Positions 37,642-45,597 of a stretch of 64,000 nucleotides of DNA are shown here, piece after piece (the stretch's first letter is position 1; each line of letters starts with the position of its first letter). The notes beneath the pieces are model-generated. The model made no database searches. It was not told where the DNA came from and saw only the letters and a program-made list of their open reading frames with translations. The position numbers and the translations under genes were made by a program. Source of the DNA: Pseudodesulfovibrio sp. 5S69 (lineage in GTDB: Bacteria; Desulfobacterota; Desulfovibrionia; Desulfovibrionales; Desulfovibrionaceae); the NCBI RefSeq assembly GCF_037094465.1, contig NZ_CP146609.1, positions 1,985,501 to 2,049,500 on the forward strand, written 5' to 3'.

Positions 37642-37793
37642 TATCGCGGTCCGCCGTGCCCTCCCGGCCCGGCGGCCCCCGCCTTGACATCTCTTCGATT
37701 CATGTCATACGGTCTATCATGGCCCGTCTGCGCGCGTTCCCTTTTCGGGGAGCGGCTGGAACGGGCCATACTTGCGACAGACGAGGATACCAC

Positions 37794-39188
37794 ATGACCA
37801 AGACCGTGAAGACCGATTACGACGTCATCATCGTGGGCGGCGGCCCGGCCGGGCTGTTCGCCGCCTACTACCTGGGCGAGCATTCCGACCTGGACGTGCT
37901 GCTCATCGACAAGGGCAAACGCTCGCTCAAGCGCAACTGTCCCATCTCCGGGGACCAGGAGTGCATCAAATGCCGTCCGTGCAACATCCTGTGCGGCGTG
38001 GGCGGAGCCGGGCTGTTCTCCGACGGCAAGCTCAACTACATCCACAAGCTCGGCAAGACCGACCTGACCCAGTTCGTGGGCACGTCCGAGGCCATCAAGC
38101 TCATCGACGAGACCGAGGACATCTTCAACAAGTTCGGCATGGACGGCAAAGTCTTTCCGACCGACATGGATGAGGCCAAGCAGATCCGCAAAGAGGCCCG
38201 CAAGCACGGCATCGACCTGCTGGTCATCAAGCAGAAGCACCTGGGCAGCGACAACCTGCCCGGCCACATTGCGGCCATGGCCGACCATATTCAGGACTCG
38301 GGCGTTGTCTTCCACACCTCGGAGACCGTCACCGACGTGGTCGTGAACAAGGGCAAGGTCGCGGGCGTGGTCACCAACCGCCACGAGTATACCGCCAAGA
38401 ACGTCATCCTCGCCCCGGGCCGCGTGGGCGCGGAATGGGTCGCCCACGAGGTGCGCAAGCACGGCATCCAGGTCTCCCAGCGGGGCATAGAGGTCGGCGT
38501 GCGCGTGGAGGTCCACAACGAGATCATGCAGGACCTCTGCTCGGTCATCTACGATCCGACCTTCTTCGTGCGCACCAACAAGTACGATGACCAGAACCGT
38601 ACCTTCTGCACCAATTACGGCGGCTACGTGGCCCTTGAAAACTACCAGGATTTCGTCTGCGTCAACGGCCACGCGCTGATGAACAAGAAGTCCGACAACA
38701 CCAACTTCGCCTTCCTGTCCAAGGTCATCCTGACCGACCCGGTGGAGGACAACCAGGCCTACGGCGAGTCCATCGGCCGGTTGGCCACCCTCATCGGCGG
38801 GGGCAAGCCCATCCTCCAGCGGTTCGGCGACCTGCGCCGGGGCCGCCGGTCCACCTGGGACCGCATCGGCAACGGCTACATCGAGCCCACGCTCAAGAAC
38901 GTGGTCCCCGGCGACATCGCCATGGCCCTGCCCGAGCGTATCCTGACCAACCTTATGGACGGCCTGGAACAGCTCAACAACGTGGTCCCCGGCGTGGCCA
39001 ACGACGAGACCCTGCTCTACGCCCCGGAGATCAAGTTCTTCGCCACCCAGGTGGACACCCGCAAGCACCTGGAAACCAGCGTGGACGGCCTGTTCGTGGC
39101 CGGAGACGGACCCGGCGTGGCTGGCAACATCGTCGGCGCCGCCGCCACCGCCCTCATCCCGGCCAAGGAAATCATCCGCCGCTCGTAG
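37794..39188 (+). CDS. FAD-dependent oxidoreductase (COG2509-like)
   Basis: A 464-residue protein from ATG 37794. The N-terminal dinucleotide-binding motif is VIIVGGGPAGLFAAYYL; then CPISGDQECIKCRPCNILCGVGGAGLFSDGKLN, a cysteine-rich stretch typical of COG2509 dehydrogenases, and a C-terminal LFVAGDGPGVAGNIVGAAATA closing the FAD site. Its substrate is unknown. Five cysteines near residues 44-62 could hold a metal or redox centre. It forms a single-gene unit. Confidence 0.8.
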   Translation: MTKTVKTDYDVIIVGGGPAGLFAAYYLGEHSDLDVLLIDKGKRSLKRNCPISGDQECIKCRPCNILCGVGGAGLFSDGKLNYIHKLGKTDLTQFVGTSEAIKLIDETEDIFNKFGMDGKVFPTDMDEAKQIRKEARKHGIDLLVIKQKHLGSDNLPGHIAAMADHIQDSGVVFHTSETVTDVVVNKGKVAGVVTNRHEYTAKNVILAPGRVGAEWVAHEVRKHGIQVSQRGIEVGVRVEVHNEIMQDLCSVIYDPTFFVRTNKYDDQNRTFCTNYGGYVALENYQDFVCVNGHALMNKKSDNTNFAFLSKVILTDPVEDNQAYGESIGRLATLIGGGKPILQRFGDLRRGRRSTWDRIGNGYIEPTLKNVVPGDIAMALPERILTNLMDGLEQLNNVVPGVANDETLLYAPEIKFFATQVDTRKHLETSVDGLFVAGDGPGVAGNIVGAAATALIPAKEIIRRS

Positions 39189-39189
39189 G

Positions 39190-39313
39190 CGGCGGGGGGG
39201 ACCCGCAGCCGTTGGCGAGTCTTCGAGCCTTACGGATGAGGACAGCAACGATCCCCCTTCCCCCGGACCCTCATCCCCCTTTTCTTCCTAAACTTTTATT
39301 TGCGCTTCCGCGC
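39190..39313 (+). repeat. dispersed 3'-intergenic repeat, copy 6, hairpin-less form with the 48-bp block
   Basis: It starts at the stop of the oxidoreductase gene. It contains the 48-bp block (39206-39253), CCCCCGGACCCTCATCCC and TTCCTAAACTTTTATTTGCGC, but lacks the usual central hairpin. It faces copy 7. Together they fill most of the 490-bp gap to the next gene. Confidence 0.7.
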
Positions 39314-39410
39314 GTGCGGAGAGGGCGGAAAAGCCAATTCCTTGGCCGACGTCCAGCCGAATGAGATAGATTGGTCGGGCAACAAGACGGATGATCGTAA
39401 ACGCACGACC

Positions 39411-39507
39411 CCCGCGAAGCGGCACCAAAAAGTTCTGGAGATTCTTAAGAACCTCTTTCAAGAGGTTCTTGAGCGGGGTTCGGGGCGGCGCCCCGGCCGC
39501 CGGAGGC
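39411..39507 (-). repeat. dispersed 3'-intergenic repeat, copy 7
   Basis: On the minus strand it reads GCCTCCGGCGGCCGGGG, then AAGAACCTCTTGAAAGAGG as hairpin, then AGAACTTTTTGGTGCC and GCTTCGCGGGGG. No minus-strand gene ends next to it, the only copy without a preceding stop codon. The remaining bases to 39680 include two TTGACA hexamers (39578 and 39597) near the likely promoter of the next gene. Confidence 0.7.
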
Positions 39508-39680
39508 TTCCTTTCGGGCACGGCCGGGACAGGGGGGCGATTTTCCAGAATTTCTTTCTGTGAAGGAGTTATAGTCGTTGACATGCCGTCAGTAAATTGA
39601 CAGAGAAGATGTATAGTAAAGATATGGCTGCGGGGCAGAGGGCCTTGTCGGCTGCGTATCCATGTGAATTCGGAGGGGAA

Positions 39681-40697
39681 ATGTCGCTCAATCTGGACGG
39701 CATCATCGGGAACAGTCCGGCCTTGGCCAAGGTGTTCAAGGTGTTGGGCAAGGTCGCGCCCACGGACAGCACGGTGTTGGTCACGGGCGAGTCCGGGACC
39801 GGCAAGGAATTGCTGGTCCGGGCGCTGCACCGCAACAGCGCGCGCTGCGGCATGCCCTTCGTGCCCATCAACTGCGGAGCGATCCCGAGGGAGTTGCTCG
39901 AATCCGAGCTGTTCGGGCACGAGAAGGGCGCGTTCACCCACGCCATCCGCTCCCGGCCGGGCCGGTTCGAGCTGGCCGACGGCGGGACAATCTTCCTGGA
40001 CGAGATCGGGGAGATGGACCTCTCGCTGCAGGTCAAGATCCTGCGCGCCCTCCAGGAGAAGGAGATCGAGCGGGGCGGCGGCACCTCCATCAAGAAGGTC
40101 GACGTACGCGTGGTGGCGGCCACCAACCGGGACCTGGAGGGCGAAGTGGCCTCGGGCCGGTTCCGCGAGGACCTCTTCTATCGTCTCAACGTCATCCCCC
40201 TGAAGCTGCCTCCTCTGCGCAGCCGGGGCATGGACATCCTGCTCCTGGCCGAGCATTTCCTGAACCGCCACTGTGGAAGCAAGGCCCGCAAGCCGCTGAC
40301 CCTGTCCGAAAAGGCGCGGGAGATGCTCCTGACCTATTCCTGGCCCGGCAACGTGCGCGAGCTGGAGAATTTCATGGAGCGGCTGACCATCCTGTGCGAT
40401 GAATGCGAAGTCCAGCCCGAGGACCTGCCGGAGAAGATCTTCACCGATATCGGGGAGAAGCCGCTCAGGCGGGAGGAAAAGGTCGTGCCCATGCGTCCGG
40501 CCGGATTCGCCTGGCCTTCGCTCAAGGACATGCAGGACAAGGATCTCAAGCTCAAGGAATTTCTGGAGGCCATCGAGGGCCGCTTGTTGGCCGAGGCCCT
40601 GGAACAGGCCGAGGGGGTCAAGAACAAGGCCGCCGAACTGGTCGGCATCAAGCGGACCACCCTCATCGAGAAGCTGAAAAAGAGAGATTTGCTGTAA
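39681..40697 (+). CDS. sigma-54-dependent transcriptional activator without receiver domain
   Basis: A 338-residue enhancer-binding protein made of an AAA+ domain and a Fis-type helix-turn-helix ([21 protein letters not shown]). Walker A is GESGTGKE (36-43), and the sigma-54 contact loop reads GAFTHA (83-88) instead of GAFTGA. Walker B is [13 protein letters not shown]; the arginine-finger region follows. ATG 39681 after GGAGGGG is preferred over the upstream TTG. Missing a receiver, it resembles FleQ/FlrA-type or constitutively active regulators. The next gene and the flgF operon both have sigma-54-like promoters. Confidence 0.9.
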   Translation: MSLNLDGIIGNSPALAKVFKVLGKVAPTDSTVLVTGESGTGKELLVRALHRNSARCGMPFVPINCGAIPRELLESELFGHEKGAFTHAIRSRPGRFELADGGTIFLDEIGEMDLSLQVKILRALQEKEIERGGGTSIKKVDVRVVAATNRDLEGEVASGRFREDLFYRLNVIPLKLPPLRSRGMDILLLAEHFLNRHCGSKARKPLTLSEKAREMLLTYSWPGNVRELENFMERLTILCDECEVQPEDLPEKIFTDIGEKPLRREEKVVPMRPAGFAWPSLKDMQDKDLKLKEFLEAIEGRLLAEALEQAEGVKNKAAELVGIKRTTLIEKLKKRDLL

Positions 40698-40732
40698 CCA
40701 GCGGGGTAGTGCAAGAGCTGCCCGTTTCACGG

Positions 40733-40749
40733 GTAGCACGACAATTGCA
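40733..40749 (+). promoter_or_regulatory. possible sigma-54 promoter before the TPR gene
   Basis: GTAGCACGACAATTGCA fits TGGCACG-N4-TTGCA except that the first -24 G is A. The spacing to the invariant GC is correct. The expected start of transcription, about 40760, nearly coincides with the proposed GTG start at 40762, which would make the mRNA leaderless. Confidence 0.4.
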
Positions 40750-40761
40750 TAACTGCTTGCC

Positions 40762-42222
40762 GTGACTGTGAAATATGTCAAAAGTATAGCCTGGCCCCTG
40801 GCGGCCGCCCTTGTTCTGGGGTTGATCCTGGTCGATCCCGCCCTGGCTCTGCGGGTGGGCTATTCCTCACAGGGCGGCTCGGAGCGAATGACTTTCGCTT
40901 TTGATTCCGATACATTGCCACAGTCGTCCGTAGCCCGCACCGGCAAGCGGACCCTGAAGGTCCTGCTGCCCGTGGGCATCTGGAACCGGGAGACCCGGCC
41001 CAACGCGCAGGACTTCCCCGGCAACCTGGTCAAATCCATCGCCACCACGGACAACGGGGTGGAGATCACCACCTCCACCGACGCCTTCGGCTATATTCGC
41101 GTTCCCGAGCAGGGCAAGCCCGAGTTCGTGCTCCAGGTCTACGCCGACCCCATCGGCGCGCGCTGGCAGTCGCCCTCCGCGCCTCCGGCCCCGGCCCGGC
41201 AGGCCGCCGCACCCGCCCCGGCACCAGCGGCTCCGGCCGCGCCCGCCCCGGCTGCCCAACCCGAGCCCAAGGCGCCCACGGCCGCCGACGTGGCCCGCAA
41301 CCTTTCCACGGTCCGGCCCGACCAGCCCGCTCCGGCCGGGGGAGCGGACCTGCCGCCCGAGACTCCGTCGGCCGACCGCAAGCCCTTTTTCGCCGTGCCC
41401 TATTCGGTGCGGAACGAGGTCCAGGCCCCCGGCGGCCAGGCGGCCGTCCCGGATACACAGGCGCCCGCCGCGCCCGGCGAGACTGTGACCGGGGACTATC
41501 CGCCCGCCAGCGAGTTGCGCTTCAAGGCGGTGAACAAGTCGGCCGAGCAGGTGAAGTTCGCCGAGTTGGCCGGTGCCGCCGGAGGGAGCGCTCCGGTGGT
41601 CGCCCCGTCCGGGCAGACGGCCGCGCCCGTTGCCGAGCCTGTGGCCGAACCGGCCCTGCGCCAGGCGGTCACGCCCGCGCCGCAACCCGTGGCCGAGGCC
41701 CCGGCCCCGGTCCAGGTATCCCCGGCTTCCGGCGAAGTCGTCGGCAGCGTGAGCCCGCCTCCGGCAGCACAGGCCGGGCAGGGCGAGACGCGCGCAGCCG
41801 TGGCCCCGCCCCCGGCCGAAACGACCGTCCCGGCGGACGGCACGGCGGCGCAGCAATCTCCCGAAGTGACTGGCCAGGGCCAGGTGAGCGGTACGGTCGC
41901 GCCGCCTCCGCCGCCGGTGTTCGGCCAGGGCCAGGCGGGCGGCACGGTGTCGCCGCCACCCGCCGCGACCCCGCCCGTACCCCGGCCCGAGACGCAACCC
42001 GTGACGCCGCCCGCCGGCGAAACCGTTCAGGAAGCCGCTCCCGCCCCGAGGCGGCCCCAACCCCGGTGCAGCCCGCGCCGACCACCGAGGTCCCGTTGCC
42101 CGCGCCCGACGCCGCACAGCCCGACGCCGCACAGCCCGCCGCCGATCAGCCCGCCGCCGATCAGCCCGCCGCCAACCAGGGGGCCGCGCCCGGAGCCGAT
42201 GGGCAGGCGGAGAAGAAGCTGA
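40762..42222 (+). CDS. secreted TPR protein, N-terminal part (frame broken near 42044-42047)
   Basis: The first 430 residues look genuine: a signal peptide (hydrophobic segment about residues 12-30 ending ALA), an AMIN-like beta domain (residues 31-130, e.g. MTFAFDSDTLPQSS) and a long Pro/Ala/Gln-rich linker. After about 42047 this frame turns into Arg/Pro/Ser-rich sequence (RRPQPRCSPRRPP) that looks out of frame, and it stops at 42222, while the linker continues in the next frame at 42048. One lost C in the CCCC run at 42044-42047 explains this. Read together the protein would be about 1,150 residues. Confidence 0.7.
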   Translation: MTVKYVKSIAWPLAAALVLGLILVDPALALRVGYSSQGGSERMTFAFDSDTLPQSSVARTGKRTLKVLLPVGIWNRETRPNAQDFPGNLVKSIATTDNGVEITTSTDAFGYIRVPEQGKPEFVLQVYADPIGARWQSPSAPPAPARQAAAPAPAPAAPAAPAPAAQPEPKAPTAADVARNLSTVRPDQPAPAGGADLPPETPSADRKPFFAVPYSVRNEVQAPGGQAAVPDTQAPAAPGETVTGDYPPASELRFKAVNKSAEQVKFAELAGAAGGSAPVVAPSGQTAAPVAEPVAEPALRQAVTPAPQPVAEAPAPVQVSPASGEVVGSVSPPPAAQAGQGETRAAVAPPPAETTVPADGTAAQQSPEVTGQGQVSGTVAPPPPPVFGQGQAGGTVSPPPAATPPVPRPETQPVTPPAGETVQEAAPAPRRPQPRCSPRRPPRSRCPRPTPHSPTPHSPPPISPPPISPPPTRGPRPEPMGRRRRS

Positions 42223-44216
42223 CGCCCGAAGAGCAGGAAAAGGCGCGCCTGCAGGCCCTCCAGGACAAGCTCTACGAGGCGCAGTCCATGATGTTCAACG
42301 GGGCGCTGAGCGATGCGCTGCCGCTCTACGAGGACCTGCTCAAGCAGCCCAAGCTGCCGGACGACGTGCGCGAGGAGACCTTGTACGCCATCGCCGACAT
42401 CAAGAAGCAGCTAGACTCGGGCGACCTGACGAACAAGTTCGACGAGGTGGCCCAGGCCTACATCCAGGCCATGAACGCGAACCTGCGTTCCAACAGGGTG
42501 CCGCGCGCCCTGCTCAACCTCGGCCTGCTCAACCTCCAGGTGGGCAACTTCCCCGAGGCCCGCGCCTATTTCAAGATTCTCCAGGACAAATACCCGGACA
42601 ACGAGAACATCCCGGCCATCAGCTATTATTGGGGCGAATACTGGTACCGCAAGGGCGACTACAAGAAGGCCGCCGACCAGTTTCAGTATCTCATCCAGAC
42701 CTATCCCGAGCACCAACTGGCCAAGCAGGCCGCCTACTACCTGGCCGACTCCCTGAAACGCATGGGCTATTTGGACCAGGCGTACCAGATTGTGGACTAC
42801 ATCGATAAACGCTGGCCCGACTACTACATGGAGAATATGGACTTCCTGCGCCTGGCGGGCGGCGTGGAGATGCAGCTCAAGAAGTGGGACCAGGCCAAGA
42901 ACCACTATTTCACCTATTACAACCTCAACCCCGAGGCCGACGGCGCGGACGTGGTCCTGGCCCGCATCGGCGACATCTATCTGCGCAAGAACGAGAAGGA
43001 CGCGGCCAAGCAGGTCTACGAGAAGGCGGTCAAGGACTACCCCGACAAGGAGGGCGGGCTGATCGCCAAGATGCGTCTGGCCGAGGAGGGCATCTACGAC
43101 AATCCGGGCATGAGCGAGATGGTCGACGTCTTCAACCGCCCGTACAACCTCAATCCCCAGCGGGTCTACACCGAGATCGTCAGCCGGCATCCGGACAGCC
43201 CGCTTGCGCCCATCGCCCAGCTCAAGCTGGCCATGTGGTACGCCTTCAACAAGAAGTACCCCGAGGCCCTGACCGCGGCCCAGGACCTTATTGAGAAATA
43301 TCCGGACAGCCCGTTGGTGGACAAGGCCCGCACTCTCGGAGATTCGGTCTTTGTCCGGGCCGTGCCCGGCATGCTCGACGAAGGGCGCTTTGGCCGCATC
43401 GTCCGCTACTGGGAGACTTACGATTTCATCGGCAAGAAGGGTTCCAAGGTCGACGACAACACCAAGCTCGCCATCGCCACCAGCTATTGGAAGATCGGTC
43501 AGCCCGACAAGGCGTTGGAGATGCTCAAGCCGTATCTGACAAAGAAACAGATTCCCGGCGTTTCGGACCAGGCCCTGGGACTGGCCGTGAACATCTACCT
43601 GGATCAGCTTGCCTGGCAGGACATCAACGACCTGGTCGACATGGCCACCAAGAATTGGAAGCTCAAGCCCGAGCAAAAGCGCCAGGTCGACTACGCCCGG
43701 GCCATGGCCCTGCAGAACCTGGGCGACGGCAAGCGGGCCGTGACCCTGTGGGCCGACCTGGCCAAGGACATGACCGTGGACCCGGCCTTCCGCGCCTACG
43801 CCATGTACTACATGGCCAAGGACGCCATGGAGCGCCAGGACCTGCGCCGCGTCTTCGTCTACGCCCAGGAGGCCCTATCCCTGCTGTTGCAGACCAACGG
43901 CGACCCCGAGAAGATCAAGGACGCCGTGCTCATGTCCATCTACGCGACCGAACGGTCCGGGCGCTACGAAGAGGCCCTCAAGTGGGCCAAGGAGTACGAC
44001 AAGTACATCTCCCCGGACAATCCCGAGTGGGCCTCTACCCGGTTCAAGCTGGCCCGCATCTACCGCAAGGCCGGGGCCATGGACGAGTGGAAGCAGCTCC
44101 TCCAGGACATCATCGACAAGAAGCCCGACTCCCTCCAGGCTCAGCTTGCCAAGTCCGCACTCGATACCTACGACCTCGAACAGAAGGCCAGCCAGTACGC
44201 CCCCAATCCCGGCTAG
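42066..44216 (+). CDS. secreted TPR protein, C-terminal part
   Basis: The frame is open upstream of the GTG at 42066 and carries on the Pro/Ala linker (APTTEVPLPAPDAAQPDAAQ), followed by a coiled segment (EEQEKARLQALQDKLYEAQ) and about twelve tetratricopeptide-like helical hairpins to the end (for example ALLNLGLLNLQVGNFPEARAY). There is no ribosome-binding site before 42066, supporting a single frameshifted gene rather than two genes. TPR proteins with signal peptides often act as periplasmic scaffolds; the partner is unknown. Confidence 0.75.
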   Translation: MQPAPTTEVPLPAPDAAQPDAAQPAADQPAADQPAANQGAAPGADGQAEKKLTPEEQEKARLQALQDKLYEAQSMMFNGALSDALPLYEDLLKQPKLPDDVREETLYAIADIKKQLDSGDLTNKFDEVAQAYIQAMNANLRSNRVPRALLNLGLLNLQVGNFPEARAYFKILQDKYPDNENIPAISYYWGEYWYRKGDYKKAADQFQYLIQTYPEHQLAKQAAYYLADSLKRMGYLDQAYQIVDYIDKRWPDYYMENMDFLRLAGGVEMQLKKWDQAKNHYFTYYNLNPEADGADVVLARIGDIYLRKNEKDAAKQVYEKAVKDYPDKEGGLIAKMRLAEEGIYDNPGMSEMVDVFNRPYNLNPQRVYTEIVSRHPDSPLAPIAQLKLAMWYAFNKKYPEALTAAQDLIEKYPDSPLVDKARTLGDSVFVRAVPGMLDEGRFGRIVRYWETYDFIGKKGSKVDDNTKLAIATSYWKIGQPDKALEMLKPYLTKKQIPGVSDQALGLAVNIYLDQLAWQDINDLVDMATKNWKLKPEQKRQVDYARAMALQNLGDGKRAVTLWADLAKDMTVDPAFRAYAMYYMAKDAMERQDLRRVFVYAQEALSLLLQTNGDPEKIKDAVLMSIYATERSGRYEEALKWAKEYDKYISPDNPEWASTRFKLARIYRKAGAMDEWKQLLQDIIDKKPDSLQAQLAKSALDTYDLEQKASQYAPNPG
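42108..42182 (+). repeat. five 15-bp tandem units in the TPR linker
   Basis: The units encode DAAQP, DAAQP, AADQP, AADQP and AANQG. This low-complexity tract begins about 60 bp after the apparent frameshift. Confidence 0.8.
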
Positions 44217-44341
44217 GCCCGGTTCCCCCGCCTCTTTTGCCTCCCGAACGAAATATTTTCGTTTGTGGGTTTGGCTGCGCGCGATAATGTGGTAGGCAGT
44301 GTGTGAGGCTGATTGAAACGACTGTTTGTTGAGGTGGAGAT

Positions 44342-45151
44342 ATGGACAGACATCCCATTGTTGCCGGACGGTTTTATGATGCGCAGCCCGAGCAGTTGCA
44401 CGCCACGGTGGACGGGTACCTCGCCCAGGCCGGGGAGAGGCAGGCGGACCGGACCCTGCTGGCCATGGTGCCCCATGCCGGATACGTCTACTCCGGGGCG
44501 GTTTGCGGCAAGACTCTGGGCGCGGCCAACCTCGCGCCCACCGTGCTCCTGCTCGGCCCCAACCACACCGGGCGGGGCGAGCGGTTCGCCCTGTGGCCCG
44601 ACGGGGTCTGGATCATTCCGGGCGGCTCTCTGCCCGTCGACACAGGGCTGGCCCAGGCCCTGCTCGACGCGGACCCGGCCATCAAGGAAGACACCTCGGC
44701 CCACATGGGCGAGCATTCCCTCGAAGTGACCCTGCCGTTTCTGCACCGGCTGAATCCGGCGACGACCATCGTACCCATCTGCATCTCCGCGCCCACCCTG
44801 GAGTCCCTGGAGCGGGTGGGCAACGCCATTGGCCGGGCTCTGGTCGACTTCGGGGCGCCCGTGTCCATCGTGGTCAGTTCGGATATGAGCCACTATATCT
44901 CCAGCGAGGACGCCCGCAAGATGGACGGCATGGCGCTGGAGCCGATGATGACCCTGAACCCGGCCGTGCTCTACGATACCGTGCGTTCCCGGCACATCTC
45001 CATGTGCGGGGTGCTGCCCATGACCACCGGGCTGTTCGCGGCCAAGGTCATGGGCGCGACCCACGCCGAGCTCGTGGCCTACGCCTCCTCGGGCGAGGTC
45101 TCCGGCGACTTCGAACAGGTGGTGGGCTACGCGGGCGTACTGGTCGGCTAG
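44342..45151 (+). CDS. MEMO1-family protein (AmmeMemoRadiSam system protein B)
   Basis: A 269-residue MEMO-fold protein related to aromatic-ring-opening dioxygenases. It starts RHPIVAGRFYDAQPEQL and has MVPHAGYVYSGAVCGKTLG, LLLGPNHTGRG, EHSLEVTLPFL and SSDMSHY, the histidine, aspartate and cysteine positions of the family metal site. In many anaerobes MEMO, AMMECR1 and a radical SAM gene form one locus; here it stands alone. ATG 44342 follows GGTGGAGAT. Function remains unknown. Confidence 0.85.
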   Translation: MDRHPIVAGRFYDAQPEQLHATVDGYLAQAGERQADRTLLAMVPHAGYVYSGAVCGKTLGAANLAPTVLLLGPNHTGRGERFALWPDGVWIIPGGSLPVDTGLAQALLDADPAIKEDTSAHMGEHSLEVTLPFLHRLNPATTIVPICISAPTLESLERVGNAIGRALVDFGAPVSIVVSSDMSHYISSEDARKMDGMALEPMMTLNPAVLYDTVRSRHISMCGVLPMTTGLFAAKVMGATHAELVAYASSGEVSGDFEQVVGYAGVLVG

Positions 45152-45184
45152 CCCGGGCCGCCCGTTCCGTCCTGCGCGGTAAAG

Positions 45185-45214
45185 AAAAAAGGCCATCGTT
45201 CGGATGGCCTTTTT
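45185..45214. terminator. bidirectional terminator between convergent genes
   Basis: GGCCATC/GATGGCC with a GTTCG loop is flanked by six A on the left and five T on the right. It serves the MEMO gene (+) and the glutaredoxin-like gene (-). Confidence 0.85.
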
Positions 45215-45247
45215 CATGCCCCGGCAGCCCGCCGGGGATCAGACGTG

Positions 45248-45451
45248 TCAGGACCCCCGCCTGAAGCCGACGCAGGCCTTTCCGTCCTCGACGATGACCG
45301 GGATGCGCCGCTGCCCGTCCGAGAGCCTGAGCATCTCCTCCAGGTTGGTCTCCGAGGCCAGGATGTCCACGAAGCGCGCCCCGGGGTAGGCGGCCAGAGC
45401 CCGCTTGGTGTGCGGGCAGGTGGGTTTGCCGTAAATCACGATCTCGCTCAT
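45248..45451 (-). CDS. short glutaredoxin-like protein of the UXX-star type (Cys form)
   Basis: A 67-residue thioredoxin-fold protein. ATG 45451 with AGGAGAG before it. The active site is GKPTCPHT (C12), the place where the UXX-star family often has selenocysteine; only one N-terminal cysteine is present, with a second at ACVGF near the end. RRIPVIVEDGK supplies the cis-proline loop. Length fits this very short family. It lies after the pnp terminator, so it probably has its own promoter. Redox partner unknown. Confidence 0.75.
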   Translation of the reverse strand: MSEIVIYGKPTCPHTKRALAAYPGARFVDILASETNLEEMLRLSDGQRRIPVIVEDGKACVGFRRGS

Positions 45452-45559
45452 GGGGCTCTCCTGTTCGCCGATGAGGATACCACCCAACCTCGTCCCGGCA
45501 CAACCCCCGCGAGGTGGCGGACCGTGCCGGGAAGGAAGACCGGAAGGACCGGAGGCGAC

Positions 45560-45594
45560 AAAAAAAGCCCTGCCCGGCGTGAGCCGGGCAGGGC
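45560..45594 (-). terminator. rho-independent terminator after pnp
   Basis: A twelve-base-pair perfect stem GCCCTGCCCGGC/GCCGGGCAGGGC with a four-base loop is followed by seven T on the minus strand. It starts four bases after the TGA at 45598-45600, which marks that TGA as the real end of pnp. Confidence 0.92.
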
Positions 45595-45597
45595 GCT

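Noticed and set aside
36369..39248. A 959-codon open frame on the minus strand opposite folE2 and the oxidoreductase
   Set aside because: It is a shadow of well-supported plus-strand genes and runs through two copies of the dispersed repeat.
42108..42182. CRISPR-like tandem units
   Set aside because: The 15-bp units have no spacers and encode a Pro/Ala linker.
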